This document shows positions 25,106 through 34,019 of a stretch of DNA of 64,000 bases, piece by piece. The stretch's first letter is position 1. Each line of letters starts with the position of its first letter. The notes below the pieces were generated by a model. The model was not told the DNA's origin, made no database searches, and saw only the letters and a list, made by a program, of their open reading frames with translations. The DNA is from Streptomyces boluensis (GTDB taxonomy: Bacteria > Actinomycetota > Actinomycetes > Streptomycetales > Streptomycetaceae). The DNA is taken from assembly GCF_009908195.1 (NCBI RefSeq), contig NZ_JAAAHS010000002.1, positions 24,725 to 88,724 of the forward strand. The letters are read 5' to 3'. The position numbers and the translations under genes are program-made.

Positions 25106-26593
25106 TCACGGGCTCTTGTCCGCATGACTCGTCAGGGCCGGGATCTGCTCGGCTGATCCGGTCGCCGGGACCCGGTCAGCGGATTTCTGGCCGGCTCGGG
25201 GGGCGTTGGCCACGGCCGGGGGCACGGCGGCCGGCCCGGCCGGGCCGCGCAGCGCGTTCAGCAGGACCCGGACGATCATGCCGGGGCGCATCAGCTGCTC
25301 CGGCCGGTCGAGCATCCCGGCGGCACGCATGTACCCGCGGGTCACCTCGGGGTCGCGGGTCGCCGCTACCTGGACCATCGCCAAGTAGCGCTGGCCTATG
25401 CGCAGTTTGAGGTCCCGCTTGCCCTCGACGCCGTCGAAGCCCAGGTCGACGGTGCGCGTCATCTCCCACGGCGGGTCGATGACGTCGCGCGCCAGGTCGC
25501 GGAAGTACTGCCGCGCGTCCGGCGTGGCGCCGGAGTGCAGGTGGCTGCGGAGGGTGAGGGCGGACAGCGCCGCGACCGTCATGCCCTGCGCGTAGACCGG
25601 GTTGAAGGAGGACACCGCGTCACCCATGACCAGCAGGCCGGCCGGGAACCGGCCCATCCGCTCGTACCGGCGGCGCTGTGTGGTGGGGAACTTGAAGGCG
25701 ACCGGCTCGTCCAGCGGCTCGGCGTGCTTCAGCGCCTCGTGGACGTCCGGCACCGGCAGGCCCTTGACGAACTCGTACAGCCCCTCCTGGTCAGTCGGCG
25801 GGTGGTCGCCGAGGATGCCGTAGACCGTCATCAGGGTCGTGTCGCCCTCGGTCTTGGTGAAGATGACGCCGCGCGGGACCTCGGGCGAGGCGACAGCGAT
25901 GATCGCGAGGTCGCCGTTGTACGGGTCGGCCTTCATCTTGTAGTTCTGAGTGACGTAGCCGAGGCCGATGTTGGTCCGCTCCTCCTCGACGCGCGGGTAG
26001 CCCATCTCCTCGAGCCACACCGGGGTGCGCGAGCCGCGCCCGGTCGCGTCGACCACCAGGTCGGCCGCGATCGTCTCGCCGGACGCGCCCTTCCTCTGCA
26101 CCTTGACGCCCGTCACCTGCGCGTGGTCGGCGGTGGTGACCAGGCCCAGGATGTCGGAGCGTTCGACGAACCGGACGTTCGCCAGCTCGGCCGTGCGTTC
26201 GCGGATCCGGCGCTCCATCAGCGGCGCCGAGGCCGGCACCGCGATGTGGCCGATGTCGGCACGCTTGACCGGGCGGCCGCGGAAGGACCAGCGGACCGAG
26301 CCGGAGTAGTCGCCGACCGGGGTGCCGTCTGCGATGAGCTGGTCGGTGATGCCGGGGTAGAACTCTTCCATCACCACCCGGCCGCGCACGTGCATGGCGT
26401 TGATGTGCTTGCCCTGGGGACGTCCGCGGCGCGGTCCTTCGACGCCGGTGACCGTGTCCCGGTCGACGACCAGGACCTCGTCGTAGGCCTCGGAGAGCAC
26501 ACGGGCCGCGAACAGCCCGGCGATGCTGCCGCCCAGCACGACTGCGCGGGTCGGGTCGCCATCGGCCGCCGACCGGGGTGTTTCCTGGGGCAT
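25106..26593 (-). CDS. FAD-dependent monooxygenase/oxidoreductase
   Basis: 495 residues. A Rossmann FAD site near the N-terminus (AVVLGGSIAGLFAARVL), a DATGRGSRTPVWLEE segment and MGDAVSSFNPVYAQGMT are those of the group A flavoprotein monooxygenase superfamily, close to geranylgeranyl-reductase/halogenase-like branches. The tryptophan-halogenase WxWxIP motif is not seen. ATG 26593 is chosen for AGGAGG just upstream. The C-terminal ~50 residues are low-complexity and Ala/Pro-rich. It heads the run leading to the carrier protein, although a 218-bp gap intervenes. Hydroxylation or epoxidation of an aromatic or polyene substrate is plausible. Confidence 0.83.
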   Translation of the reverse strand: MPQETPRSAADGDPTRAVVLGGSIAGLFAARVLSEAYDEVLVVDRDTVTGVEGPRRGRPQGKHINAMHVRGRVVMEEFYPGITDQLIADGTPVGDYSGSVRWSFRGRPVKRADIGHIAVPASAPLMERRIRERTAELANVRFVERSDILGLVTTADHAQVTGVKVQRKGASGETIAADLVVDATGRGSRTPVWLEEMGYPRVEEERTNIGLGYVTQNYKMKADPYNGDLAIIAVASPEVPRGVIFTKTEGDTTLMTVYGILGDHPPTDQEGLYEFVKGLPVPDVHEALKHAEPLDEPVAFKFPTTQRRRYERMGRFPAGLLVMGDAVSSFNPVYAQGMTVAALSALTLRSHLHSGATPDARQYFRDLARDVIDPPWEMTRTVDLGFDGVEGKRDLKLRIGQRYLAMVQVAATRDPEVTRGYMRAAGMLDRPEQLMRPGMIVRVLLNALRGPAGPAAVPPAVANAPRAGQKSADRVPATGSAEQIPALTSHADKSP

Positions 26594-26951
26594 CTTGCCC
26601 ACCTCCTGGGGATCGTGCTGGGGATGTTGGGAGTCTGCGGTTCCGGGGCTTCCGGGGTTCACGGTCGGCACCCGGTCGCCCCCGTCCAGCCCTTCCGCGC
26701 CCATGGACTTCACGATGTGGTCTGGAGACGGGGCCAGGCATCTCTTGGATTGCGGGCCATGTCGGTGAACTGAGCGCAGCGTGCCCGGAATCCTGATCAC
26801 ACAGCACTTACGAAGACGCCTGCCGGGGCCCGCAGGTCCGATGCTCTCGCTACTCGCGTGGATGACGCCGGGACAGAAGGCAGCGACGCCGTCGACGTCC
26901 GACGATCCGGAGCCGGTCACCGAACTCCCCGGCGGAGCGCCGGGATTCGAC
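26594..26951. other. 358-bp intergenic stretch
   Basis: Both neighbours are on the minus strand, so it should hold the end of the acyltransferase unit and the FAD-monooxygenase promoter. A 7-bp GC stem (26928-26934 / 26938-26944) just past the acyltransferase stop could act as a weak terminator. Nothing else is supported. Confidence 0.4.
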
Positions 26952-28175
26952 TCAGCCCGTGGTCGTGGGGGTCTTGACCTCACCGGTATCGACCGCGCGC
27001 ACCGGCGGCCGGTCCGGCTGGTGCGACTGGTGCGGCCGGTGCGGCCGGGGGCTGGACCACCTCCGCATGACCGGCATCTCGACGAACCGGTAGAGCAGCC
27101 AGGCCAGGACGATGCTGACGGCCAGGCAGCCCAGCAGGAACAGCACCGCCACCGGTGTACTCAACGACGTCCGTTCGAAGGCGCCGTACCCCATCCACTG
27201 CCCCTTGAGCGCCGCCTGCGCCGAGTTCAGCACGTAGAGGTGGATCAGGAAGAACGCGTACGAGATCTCGCCCAGCCAGACCAGCGGACGACGGGCCAGC
27301 AGTGTTGCCCGGCCGGCGACGTCGTCGGCGGCGGCGGCCGCGACAAGCAGCCCGAGCGGGAACGCGTAGGGCGCGGCGAACGACCAGAGCGGGGGCAGCC
27401 ACAGCGCCCCCACAGACACCGCGAGGACGCCGAGCGCGGCCGGACCCAGGCCGAGGCGGACCCACCGCCCGCTCAGGACGATGCGGGCGAAGAGGATGCC
27501 GACGACGAACTCGAGGCAGCGCACCAGCGGGAACTGGTAGGCGAACCACATCTGCGGCCAGGAGAACTGGTCGTACCCGGGGAACATCGGAGCGTCGGGC
27601 AGGAAGGCCTTCGACAGCAGCGGGACCGACAATGCCAACGCCGACACAGCGATGGCCCAGTACCAGAGCCGGTTGGCCCGGATCTTGTTGATGCCGAGAA
27701 TCAGGAACGGGAACAGCAGGTAGAAGGCGAGCTCCGCCGACAGCGACCACGTGACGCCGTTGACCGCGAGGACGAGGTTGTTCACGTCCGGTACCCAGGC
27801 GTTCACCAGGAAGAGGTTGGCCGTGGCCGGCCCGACCGCGATCGCGGTACCTGATACGAGCAGCACGGCGACGCCGATGAGCCAGACCACGGCGTGATTC
27901 GGGAAGATCTTGAAGAACCGCCGGCGCCAGAACTTGCCCATCGTGTCGTTCGGCTTCACCACCCAGGTCAGTACGAACCCACTGAGCACGAAGAAGAACG
28001 AGACGCCGACCCCGCCGGCGCTGCTGGTGACGAAGTTGTACGCCGTCAGCACCGAGGTGTCGCTGAATATGCCCAAGTAGTGCGCGTGGAAGACGAAGAC
28101 CAGGAACGCGGCGACGAACCGCAACGCGGTCAGGGACGGAAGTCTGCCCGGACTGGGGGCCGTTGCCTGTGTCAT
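26952..28175 (-). CDS. Membrane acyltransferase (acyltransferase-3/OafA-like family)
   Basis: 407 residues with about ten hydrophobic helices. The N-terminal LRFVAAFLVFVFHAHYLG contains the Arg...His pair of acyltransferase-3 proteins, and WSLSAELAFYLLFPFL is the second conserved family motif. They move acetyl or other acyl groups from CoA to sugars or secondary metabolites across or at the membrane. The start is ATG 28175; an open frame to 28322 is ignored because no family sequence is there. The C-terminal tail (about 370-407) is hydrophilic and rich in Pro, His and Arg. It may O-acylate the final product or serve cell-envelope modification. Confidence 0.87.
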   Translation of the reverse strand: MTQATAPSPGRLPSLTALRFVAAFLVFVFHAHYLGIFSDTSVLTAYNFVTSSAGGVGVSFFFVLSGFVLTWVVKPNDTMGKFWRRRFFKIFPNHAVVWLIGVAVLLVSGTAIAVGPATANLFLVNAWVPDVNNLVLAVNGVTWSLSAELAFYLLFPFLILGINKIRANRLWYWAIAVSALALSVPLLSKAFLPDAPMFPGYDQFSWPQMWFAYQFPLVRCLEFVVGILFARIVLSGRWVRLGLGPAALGVLAVSVGALWLPPLWSFAAPYAFPLGLLVAAAAADDVAGRATLLARRPLVWLGEISYAFFLIHLYVLNSAQAALKGQWMGYGAFERTSLSTPVAVLFLLGCLAVSIVLAWLLYRFVEMPVMRRWSSPRPHRPHQSHQPDRPPVRAVDTGEVKTPTTTG

Positions 28176-28311
28176 GTGTACCTGCCTCGTCGTCGAAAGG
28201 ACCCGGAGAGAGCCACAACCGGTCTCGGAAGTGGATTGTCCGGGCTGCGCCACGGGCCGGCGTCTTCCAGAGTGCGGCATCCCCCTGACCGTTCGGCGGC
28301 GTGAACGCGTC

Positions 28312-28351
28312 GAGGGGGCCACGCGACCGAGCAGTGTCGCGTGGCCCCCTC
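28312..28351 (-). terminator. Hairpin terminator
   Basis: A perfect 16-bp stem (28312-28327 / 28336-28351) with an 8-base loop, 24 bp downstream of the DUF2306 gene stop. Confidence 0.8.
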
Positions 28352-28374
28352 TTCCGCTGTCCCGTACGGCCGGT

Positions 28375-29103
28375 TCAGACGAGATCCTTGAGCTTGCGGT
28401 CCGCCGTCCGGTTCAGCCACCACTGGACCAGGAACAGGTTGATGACCCAGCCCAGCCACGGCGCGGTGCCCACGACCTGACTGATGATGGTCTGGTTCGT
28501 CACCCCGAGGAGTTCCAGAACGTAGAAGAACACCCGGCCCCAGACGATGTTGATCGCGAAGGCGAAGCTGTAGAGCATCCACCGGCGGTGGGCGAGGTAG
28601 CGGCCCTGGACGGCCCGCCAGAAGCCCATGCCCGTGGTGATCACCCACAGGATGCCGCCCAGCGTGGTACCGATGCTCGGCGCGGGCGAGAGCGGCGTGA
28701 TCAGGAACGAGAGCACCGCAGACGGAAGGACACCCACGAAGACGTACACGCGTCCGCTCCAGCGGTGCACCGCGGGGCGCTGCCTGCGCAACCACGGCCA
28801 CAGTTGGAGGCACACGGTGAGCAGGGCGATCGAGCCGGTGCCTATGTGGGCGACCAGCATCGGATAGTGCGCCGGCGCATCCGCTCTGATCGGAATGAGC
28901 GACGCCTTGGGGTCGAGCCCCAGGTACGGCGGCAGGACGTAGCTCAGGAAGCCGAGGACGACCACGGCCAGCGGCACCACCCACGGGCGGCGCCACCAGG
29001 CGCGCGCGGGAGACCCGGCGGAGGCTGCCGCTCGCGCAGGCGCGGGTGGACCGGCGGCTGCCGGTGGTGTCTCCGGTTCGGCGACCTTCAGATGCTGTGC
29101 CAC
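28375..29103 (-). CDS. DUF2306 membrane protein
   Basis: 242 residues. A Pro/Ala-rich N-terminal tail (~40) is followed by about six hydrophobic helices and the HRWSGRVYVFVGVLPS motif typical of DUF2306 proteins, whose function is unknown but which include histidines that might bind haem. The start is the GTG at 29103, with AGGAGG seven bases upstream. The same frame runs open for another 990 bases antisense to nothing and across the alcohol dehydrogenase, which is coincidental. It ends at a strong hairpin. No link to biosynthesis can be shown. Confidence 0.78.
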   Translation of the reverse strand: MAQHLKVAEPETPPAAAGPPAPARAAASAGSPARAWWRRPWVVPLAVVVLGFLSYVLPPYLGLDPKASLIPIRADAPAHYPMLVAHIGTGSIALLTVCLQLWPWLRRQRPAVHRWSGRVYVFVGVLPSAVLSFLITPLSPAPSIGTTLGGILWVITTGMGFWRAVQGRYLAHRRWMLYSFAFAINIVWGRVFFYVLELLGVTNQTIISQVVGTAPWLGWVINLFLVQWWLNRTADRKLKDLV

Positions 29104-29357
29104 TGTCGTCCTCCTGAAGTCCTGATGCGAAGGGCCGGCCGGTCGGCCGACCCGGAACCTGTGTGGTCCGCGCGGGCCCGGAGCGGGGCCGAGGCAGTGC
29201 GCGTCGTAGTCGTCGTGCATGGCACCGGTGAGGCTGTCCTGGATCGGCTGGGTCGCCGGCCAGTGCCCCTCGTGCCGCCAACGACCTGCCTCCCGCGTCG
29301 AGTTGGTCCAGGGCCGCACGGTGGTGGGTTCTTCAGGAACCGGCTGTTCGACCGCGG

Positions 29358-30374
29358 TCAGAAGGTGATGACCGCGCGGAACCGCAGGTCGCCCTTGCCG
29401 GCCGCGGCGACCGCTTCGGCGATGTTCTCCTTGGGGAACGTCTCGATGCGCGGGGTGGCCTTGCCGTCCGCCACGAGTCGCAGCGCCTCCGCGAGCTGGT
29501 GCAGGCCGTTGTGGGTGGCGCCGATGATCTGCTGGCGCTTGGCCCACAGCGGGCTGCGCGCGTCGATGGTGAACGAGCCCTCGGGGTTGATGGTGGCCAG
29601 GACCATCCGTCCGTTGACCCGGAGCCCCTTGAGGGCGTCCGTGGCGGCCTCGTACGACGTGCCGGTGACCAGGATGACGTCGGCGCCGCCCGCCGCGAGC
29701 AGCTCCGCGCCGTCGCCGACCACCGTGTCGGCGCCCAGTTCGCGGGCCAGGTCGTGCTTGTCGGGGGAACGCGTGATGGCGACGGTGTCGAATCCGCAGG
29801 CCCGGGAGAACTGCACGGCGAGGTGGCCGAGTCCGCCGATGCCGAGCACCGCGACCCGTTCGTGCGGCTTCGGGTCGGCGGCGCGCAGCGCGCTCCACGC
29901 CGTGTAGCCCGCGCACAGCACCGGGGCGGCCTGCTCGTAGCTGAGCTGGTCGGGGAGCAGCACGGTCGATTCGGCCGTGACGGCCGCGTACTCGGCGTGG
30001 GTGCCCTGGGTGGTGATGCCCGTCATCGTGGGCCGGGCACAGTTCATACCGGACTGCCCGGTCAGCGGCAGGTTCAGCTTGCAGTAGTCGCACTCCCCGC
30101 AGGTGCCCTGCACCCAGGTCGCGCCGACGCGGTCACCGACCTTGCGGGTGGTGACGCCGGCGCCGACGGCTACGACGTCACCTGCCGCCTCGTGGCCGAC
30201 GACGACATCGTCCCGCGCGGGGAAGGGGAACGAACCGTCGGTGAGCAACAGGTCGTTGTGGCAAAGCCCGGAGGCGCGGACCCTGACGAGGACCTGACCG
30301 GGGCCGGGCTGCGGCGTGGCGACGTCCCGCAGCTCCCAGCGCGCCCCGGCGTGCGGAACAACGGCTGCCTTCAT
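29358..30374 (-). CDS. Zinc-dependent alcohol dehydrogenase
   Basis: 338 residues. The catalytic zinc cysteine is in RASGLCHNDLLL, GHEAAGDVVAVG supplies the His-Glu pair, and four structural-zinc cysteines follow (CGECDYC and a fourth Cys 12 residues on). VLGIGGLGHLAVQ is the NAD(P) loop. It should interconvert a primary or secondary alcohol and carbonyl. ATG 30374 follows GAAAGG. It is divergent from the multicopper oxidase. The gene may be a pathway enzyme or part of general aldehyde metabolism; its isolated position gives no strong hint. Confidence 0.88.
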   Translation of the reverse strand: MKAAVVPHAGARWELRDVATPQPGPGQVLVRVRASGLCHNDLLLTDGSFPFPARDDVVVGHEAAGDVVAVGAGVTTRKVGDRVGATWVQGTCGECDYCKLNLPLTGQSGMNCARPTMTGITTQGTHAEYAAVTAESTVLLPDQLSYEQAAPVLCAGYTAWSALRAADPKPHERVAVLGIGGLGHLAVQFSRACGFDTVAITRSPDKHDLARELGADTVVGDGAELLAAGGADVILVTGTSYEAATDALKGLRVNGRMVLATINPEGSFTIDARSPLWAKRQQIIGATHNGLHQLAEALRLVADGKATPRIETFPKENIAEAVAAAGKGDLRFRAVITF

Positions 30375-30785
30375 GGTGGTTGCCTTTCTCGAGTCGAGCC
30401 GAACGGGCAGCTCAACGAAGCGGCTGAACTCCTCGATGCGCGCCGTGGGGGTCAGCGTGGTGGCCGCGCGGGCGCCGCTTCATCTCTGTGGTTGCTGTCC
30501 TTTCGGCCCCGGATCGGCGGGGTGCCGCAGGTCTGCCCAACTGCCTTCTGTGGCCCGCCTGTTGGCGTGCGGACAGGGCGCGACGGATTGAGCAATCTGG
30601 AAGAGGCCCGCGCCTTCGCCCGGTGCCAGGATCGCTACGGCGGCCCTTCCGTTGTCCGCGGCCGCGGAACACGGCACCCGCCGCCCGCCGCCGTCCGGTG
30701 CGTTTCCGGGTGGGGCCGACTCGCTGTGGCTGATGGCGTGGGGAACCGCTGACGGCCCTCACCCGGAGCACCGATTGGGGAACTG
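30375..30785. promoter_or_regulatory. Divergent intergenic region between alcohol dehydrogenase and multicopper oxidase genes
   Basis: 411 bp with no supported gene; small ORFs on both strands lack ribosome sites and family features. Both promoters must lie here. No clear operator was recognised. Confidence 0.4.
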
Positions 30786-32276
30786 ATGCTGAACAGACGA
30801 CGCCTGCTGGGACTGGGGGGCGCCGTGGGGGCCGGGGCGCTGGTCTGGCCGCTGCGTGAGGCGACGGACTCCGTCGCGCGCGAGAATCCCGACCCGCACG
30901 CACACCACCAGGCTTCCTCCGGTGGATCGGACAAGGCCGCCAAGGCGACCGCGGCGAACCCGCCGCCCTTCACCCCCTTCGCGGAGCGCATGCCGCTGCC
31001 GGAGGTGCTGAAGCCGGTGTCGACGCAGGGCGACTTCGACGTCTACGAACTGCCCATGCTGGCCGCCACCAACGAGATATTCCCGGGCGTGAGCACCCCT
31101 GTGCTCACGTTCGGCGGCCAGTTCATCGGCCCCACCATCCACGCCAGGCAGGGCCGGGCGGCCAAGGTCACATACATCAACCGGCTCGACCGGGCGGCGA
31201 CCGTGCACCTGCACGGCGGGCATGTGTCCTCGGCGAGCGACGGCTTCCCGATGGACCTCATCGAGCCCGGCCAGTCACGGGTGTTCGAGTACCCGAACCA
31301 GCAGCCGGGCGCGAGCCTCTGGTACCACGACCACACCCACCACATGGAGGCCGAGCACGTCTACCGGGGCCTGGCCGGGCTCTACCTGATCGAGGGCGAC
31401 GACGAGAAGGAACTCGGCCTGCCCTCCGGGACGTACGACGTGCCGATCGTGGTCCGGGACGGCCGCTTCGACGAGAAGGGCGGCATGATCTTCGAGCCGA
31501 GCCCGGAGCCCACGATGCTCCACACCAACGGCCGGATCCAGCCGTACTTCCCCGTCGCCGCCCGCAAGTACCGGCTGCGTCTCCTCAACACCACGCTGCA
31601 CCGCATCATCGAAGTGAGCCTCGGTGGGCAGGAGTTGGTGCAGATCGCCTCCGACGGCGGCCTCCTCGCCGAGCCGGTGTCCCGGACGAAGATCACGCTC
31701 ACCCCGGGCGAGCGGGCCGAGGTCGTGGTGGACTTCTCCCGCCACGAGGCCGGCTCCCATGTGCTGCTCACCGACGCCCGGGAGAACGAGCCGATCGTCC
31801 GGTTCGACGTGACGGGCACGGCCACCGACGACAGCCGGGTGCCCGACAAGCTGCGCGCCCTGCCCGCGCTGCCGAAGGCCTCGAACGTCCGCAAGGTGAA
31901 GTTCTCCATGACCGCCGACGGCACGCAGTTCGCCATCAACGACAAGACGTTCGACCACAACCGCGTCGACTTCCGTATCAAGGAAGGCACCACGGAGATC
32001 TGGGAGATCACGAACGCGGACACGGCCGACGGCGGCACCCACGGGGCCATCGACCACAACTTCCACATGCACCTGGTGCCGTTCCGCGTCCTGGACCGCG
32101 ACGGCAAGGCGCCGTTGCCGGGCGAGCAGGGGCTCAAGGACACCATTCTCGTCAGCCCCGGCGAGACCGTCCGCGTGCAGGCCACGTTCAGTGGTTTCCG
32201 CGGCAAGTACCTCTACCACTGCCACATCCAGGAGCACAGCGACATCGGCATGATGGCCACGATGGAGATCGTCTAG
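30786..32276 (+). CDS. Multicopper oxidase, exported by the Tat route (laccase/bilirubin-oxidase type)
   Basis: 496 residues, three cupredoxin domains. The copper motifs are complete: HLHGGH, WYHDHTHH, HNFHMHLVPF and YHCHIQEHSDIGMM (type 1 Cys, His and Met included). The N-terminus MLNRRRLLGLGG with a following apolar stretch resembles a twin-arginine signal, so export with folded copper sites is expected. Related Streptomyces enzymes include phenoxazinone synthase and CotA-like laccases, which couple or oxidise catechols and aminophenols with O2. Given the predicted catechol (beta-DOPA) chemistry, oxidative coupling outside the cell is possible; copper homeostasis is the alternative. BBE oxidase 32402 follows after 125 bp. 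Confidence 0.92.
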   Translation: MLNRRRLLGLGGAVGAGALVWPLREATDSVARENPDPHAHHQASSGGSDKAAKATAANPPPFTPFAERMPLPEVLKPVSTQGDFDVYELPMLAATNEIFPGVSTPVLTFGGQFIGPTIHARQGRAAKVTYINRLDRAATVHLHGGHVSSASDGFPMDLIEPGQSRVFEYPNQQPGASLWYHDHTHHMEAEHVYRGLAGLYLIEGDDEKELGLPSGTYDVPIVVRDGRFDEKGGMIFEPSPEPTMLHTNGRIQPYFPVAARKYRLRLLNTTLHRIIEVSLGGQELVQIASDGGLLAEPVSRTKITLTPGERAEVVVDFSRHEAGSHVLLTDARENEPIVRFDVTGTATDDSRVPDKLRALPALPKASNVRKVKFSMTADGTQFAINDKTFDHNRVDFRIKEGTTEIWEITNADTADGGTHGAIDHNFHMHLVPFRVLDRDGKAPLPGEQGLKDTILVSPGETVRVQATFSGFRGKYLYHCHIQEHSDIGMMATMEIV

Positions 32277-32401
32277 GGACGACGTCCGCCCGGCCCGTCG
32301 CAGGGCCGCGTCGCGGGTCTGAGAACCGCAAACCGAGAGATGCGGCGGCCGCGGGCCAGGTGTGACCTTCTAGGCACGACCGCCGAGGAGGAGTGTCCGC
32401 A

Positions 32402-33904
32402 ATGACTGAAATCGCACGCGGGGAGCGCATCACCCCCGAGGACGACCGGTATCCGAGCCTGCTGGAGGGGTACAACCACCGGTTCACCGGCAGTCCCGAC
32501 TACGTGGGCCTGGTGACCAGCACGGACGAGGTCGTCACCGCGGTCGAGGAGGCCGTCGCGGCCGGCAAGCGGATCGTGGTGCGCAGCGGCGGTCACTGCT
32601 TCGAGGACTTCACCTCCTCCCCCGACGTCGAGGTCCTGGTGGATCTCTCGCGGATGAACTCCGTCTCCTACGACGAGCGCCTCGCCGCCTTCGCCATCGA
32701 AGGCGGCGCCAACCTGGAGCAGGTCTACACCGAACTGCACAAGGGCTGGGGTGTCACCGTGCCCGCCGGCACCTGCTTCGAGGTCGGCGTCGGCGGCCAC
32801 TTCACCGCGGGTGGCTACGGCCATCTCTCCCGCCGCGACGGCCTGGTGGTCGACCACCTGTACGCGGTGGAGGTGGTGACCGTCGACGCGTCGGGCAAGG
32901 CGCGGGTCACCATCGCCACCCGTGAGCCCGACGACCCGCACCGGGATCTCTGGTGGGCGCACACCGGCGGTGGCGGCGGCAATTTCGGCATCGTGACCCG
33001 GTACTGGATGCGCCGCCCCGGAGACCGGCCGGCCACTGCGGCCGATGCCCTCCCCCAGGCGCCCGCCCGGATGCTCCGGGCCGACGTCAGCTGGTCCTGG
33101 GACACCATCGACGCCCATGCCCTCACGACGCTGCTGCGCAACTACGGCACCTGGTACGAGCAGAACAGCGCGCCGGACTCTCCGTACAAGCAGCTGTGGA
33201 CCAACCTCATCGTGACGCACCGGTCGGCGGGCGGCTTCGGCATGACCGCCGTGATCGACGCCGACGTGCATGACGCCGAAGGACTGCTGACGGCCCATCT
33301 GGAGGCCGTGGTCGCCGGCACCGGCGTGGAACCCACCGTCACCCGGGAGGAGGTCGACTGGATGGGCACGTGGCTGCCGTCCTACAGCTGGCCCAGCGAC
33401 CCGCGCGGCCGGTACAAGAACAAGGCGGGTTACCTCCGTAAGGGCTTCACCGAGCACCAACTCGACGCTCTCTACCGGCGGTTGTCGCAGTCGGACTACT
33501 CCAACCCGATGGCCTGCCTGGTGCTCACGGGCTTCGGCGGCGAGGTCAACGCGGTCGCTCCGGACGCCACCGCCGTGGCGCAGCGCGACTGCGTGCTCAA
33601 GGCCTCCTACTCGGCGTTCTGGCAGTCGGCCGAGGAGGACGACCACCACATCGCCTGGGCCCGGGAGTTCTACCGCGACGTGTACGCGGAGACCGGTGGT
33701 GTGCCCGTGCCCGACGAGGTCAACGACGGCTCGTACATCGGGTATCCCGACGTCGACCTGGCATCCCCGGAGTGGAACACCTCGGGCGTGGGCTGGCAGG
33801 CCCTGTACTACAAGGGCAACTATCCCCGGCTCCAGCAGGTCAAGCGGCGTTACGACCCGCGCGACGTCTTCCGCCACGGCCTCTCCGTCGAGCTGCCCGG
33901 CTGA
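32402..33904 (+). CDS. FAD-linked oxidase, bicovalent berberine-bridge-enzyme type
   Basis: 500 residues. Both covalent anchors are present: His in RSGGHCFEDF (8-alpha) and Cys in PAGTCFEVGVGGHFTAGG (6-S), so a doubly linked FAD with high redox potential is predicted, as in aclacinomycin oxidoreductase and glycopeptide hexose oxidases. The C-terminal YYKGNYPRLQQVKRRYDP is the BBE domain signature. ATG 32402 is preferred over GTG 32393 because GAGGAGGAG is then eight bases upstream. It may form an operon with the multicopper oxidase. Typical reactions are oxidation of sugar or secondary alcohols to ketones, lactones or enones. It differs from the three His-only BBE enzymes in the window. Confidence 0.9.
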   Translation: MTEIARGERITPEDDRYPSLLEGYNHRFTGSPDYVGLVTSTDEVVTAVEEAVAAGKRIVVRSGGHCFEDFTSSPDVEVLVDLSRMNSVSYDERLAAFAIEGGANLEQVYTELHKGWGVTVPAGTCFEVGVGGHFTAGGYGHLSRRDGLVVDHLYAVEVVTVDASGKARVTIATREPDDPHRDLWWAHTGGGGGNFGIVTRYWMRRPGDRPATAADALPQAPARMLRADVSWSWDTIDAHALTTLLRNYGTWYEQNSAPDSPYKQLWTNLIVTHRSAGGFGMTAVIDADVHDAEGLLTAHLEAVVAGTGVEPTVTREEVDWMGTWLPSYSWPSDPRGRYKNKAGYLRKGFTEHQLDALYRRLSQSDYSNPMACLVLTGFGGEVNAVAPDATAVAQRDCVLKASYSAFWQSAEEDDHHIAWAREFYRDVYAETGGVPVPDEVNDGSYIGYPDVDLASPEWNTSGVGWQALYYKGNYPRLQQVKRRYDPRDVFRHGLSVELPG

Positions 33905-33945
33905 GGGCACGGCGCAGAGTGCCTGCGCTGGTACTTCAACAGCAC

Positions 33946-33981
33946 AGTGGGCCGGACCCGTCTCCACGGGTCCGGCCCACT
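33946..33981. terminator. Hairpin terminator, first of a tandem pair
   Basis: A perfect 15-bp stem (33946-33960 / 33967-33981) with a 6-base loop lies between convergent genes. Confidence 0.8.
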
Positions 33982-33987
33982 GCGTCA

Positions 33988-34017
33988 CTCTCCCTGGGCC
34001 GTGACACCCAGGGAGAG
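33988..34017. terminator. Hairpin terminator, second of a tandem pair
   Basis: A perfect 11-bp stem (33988-33998 / 34007-34017) with an 8-base loop ends 2 bp before the minus-strand MFS stop. Confidence 0.75.
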
Positions 34018-34019
34018 GT

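Noticed and set aside
25106..26593. Flavin-dependent halogenase
   Set aside because: The WxWxIP halogenase motif was not found; ordinary monooxygenase signatures only.
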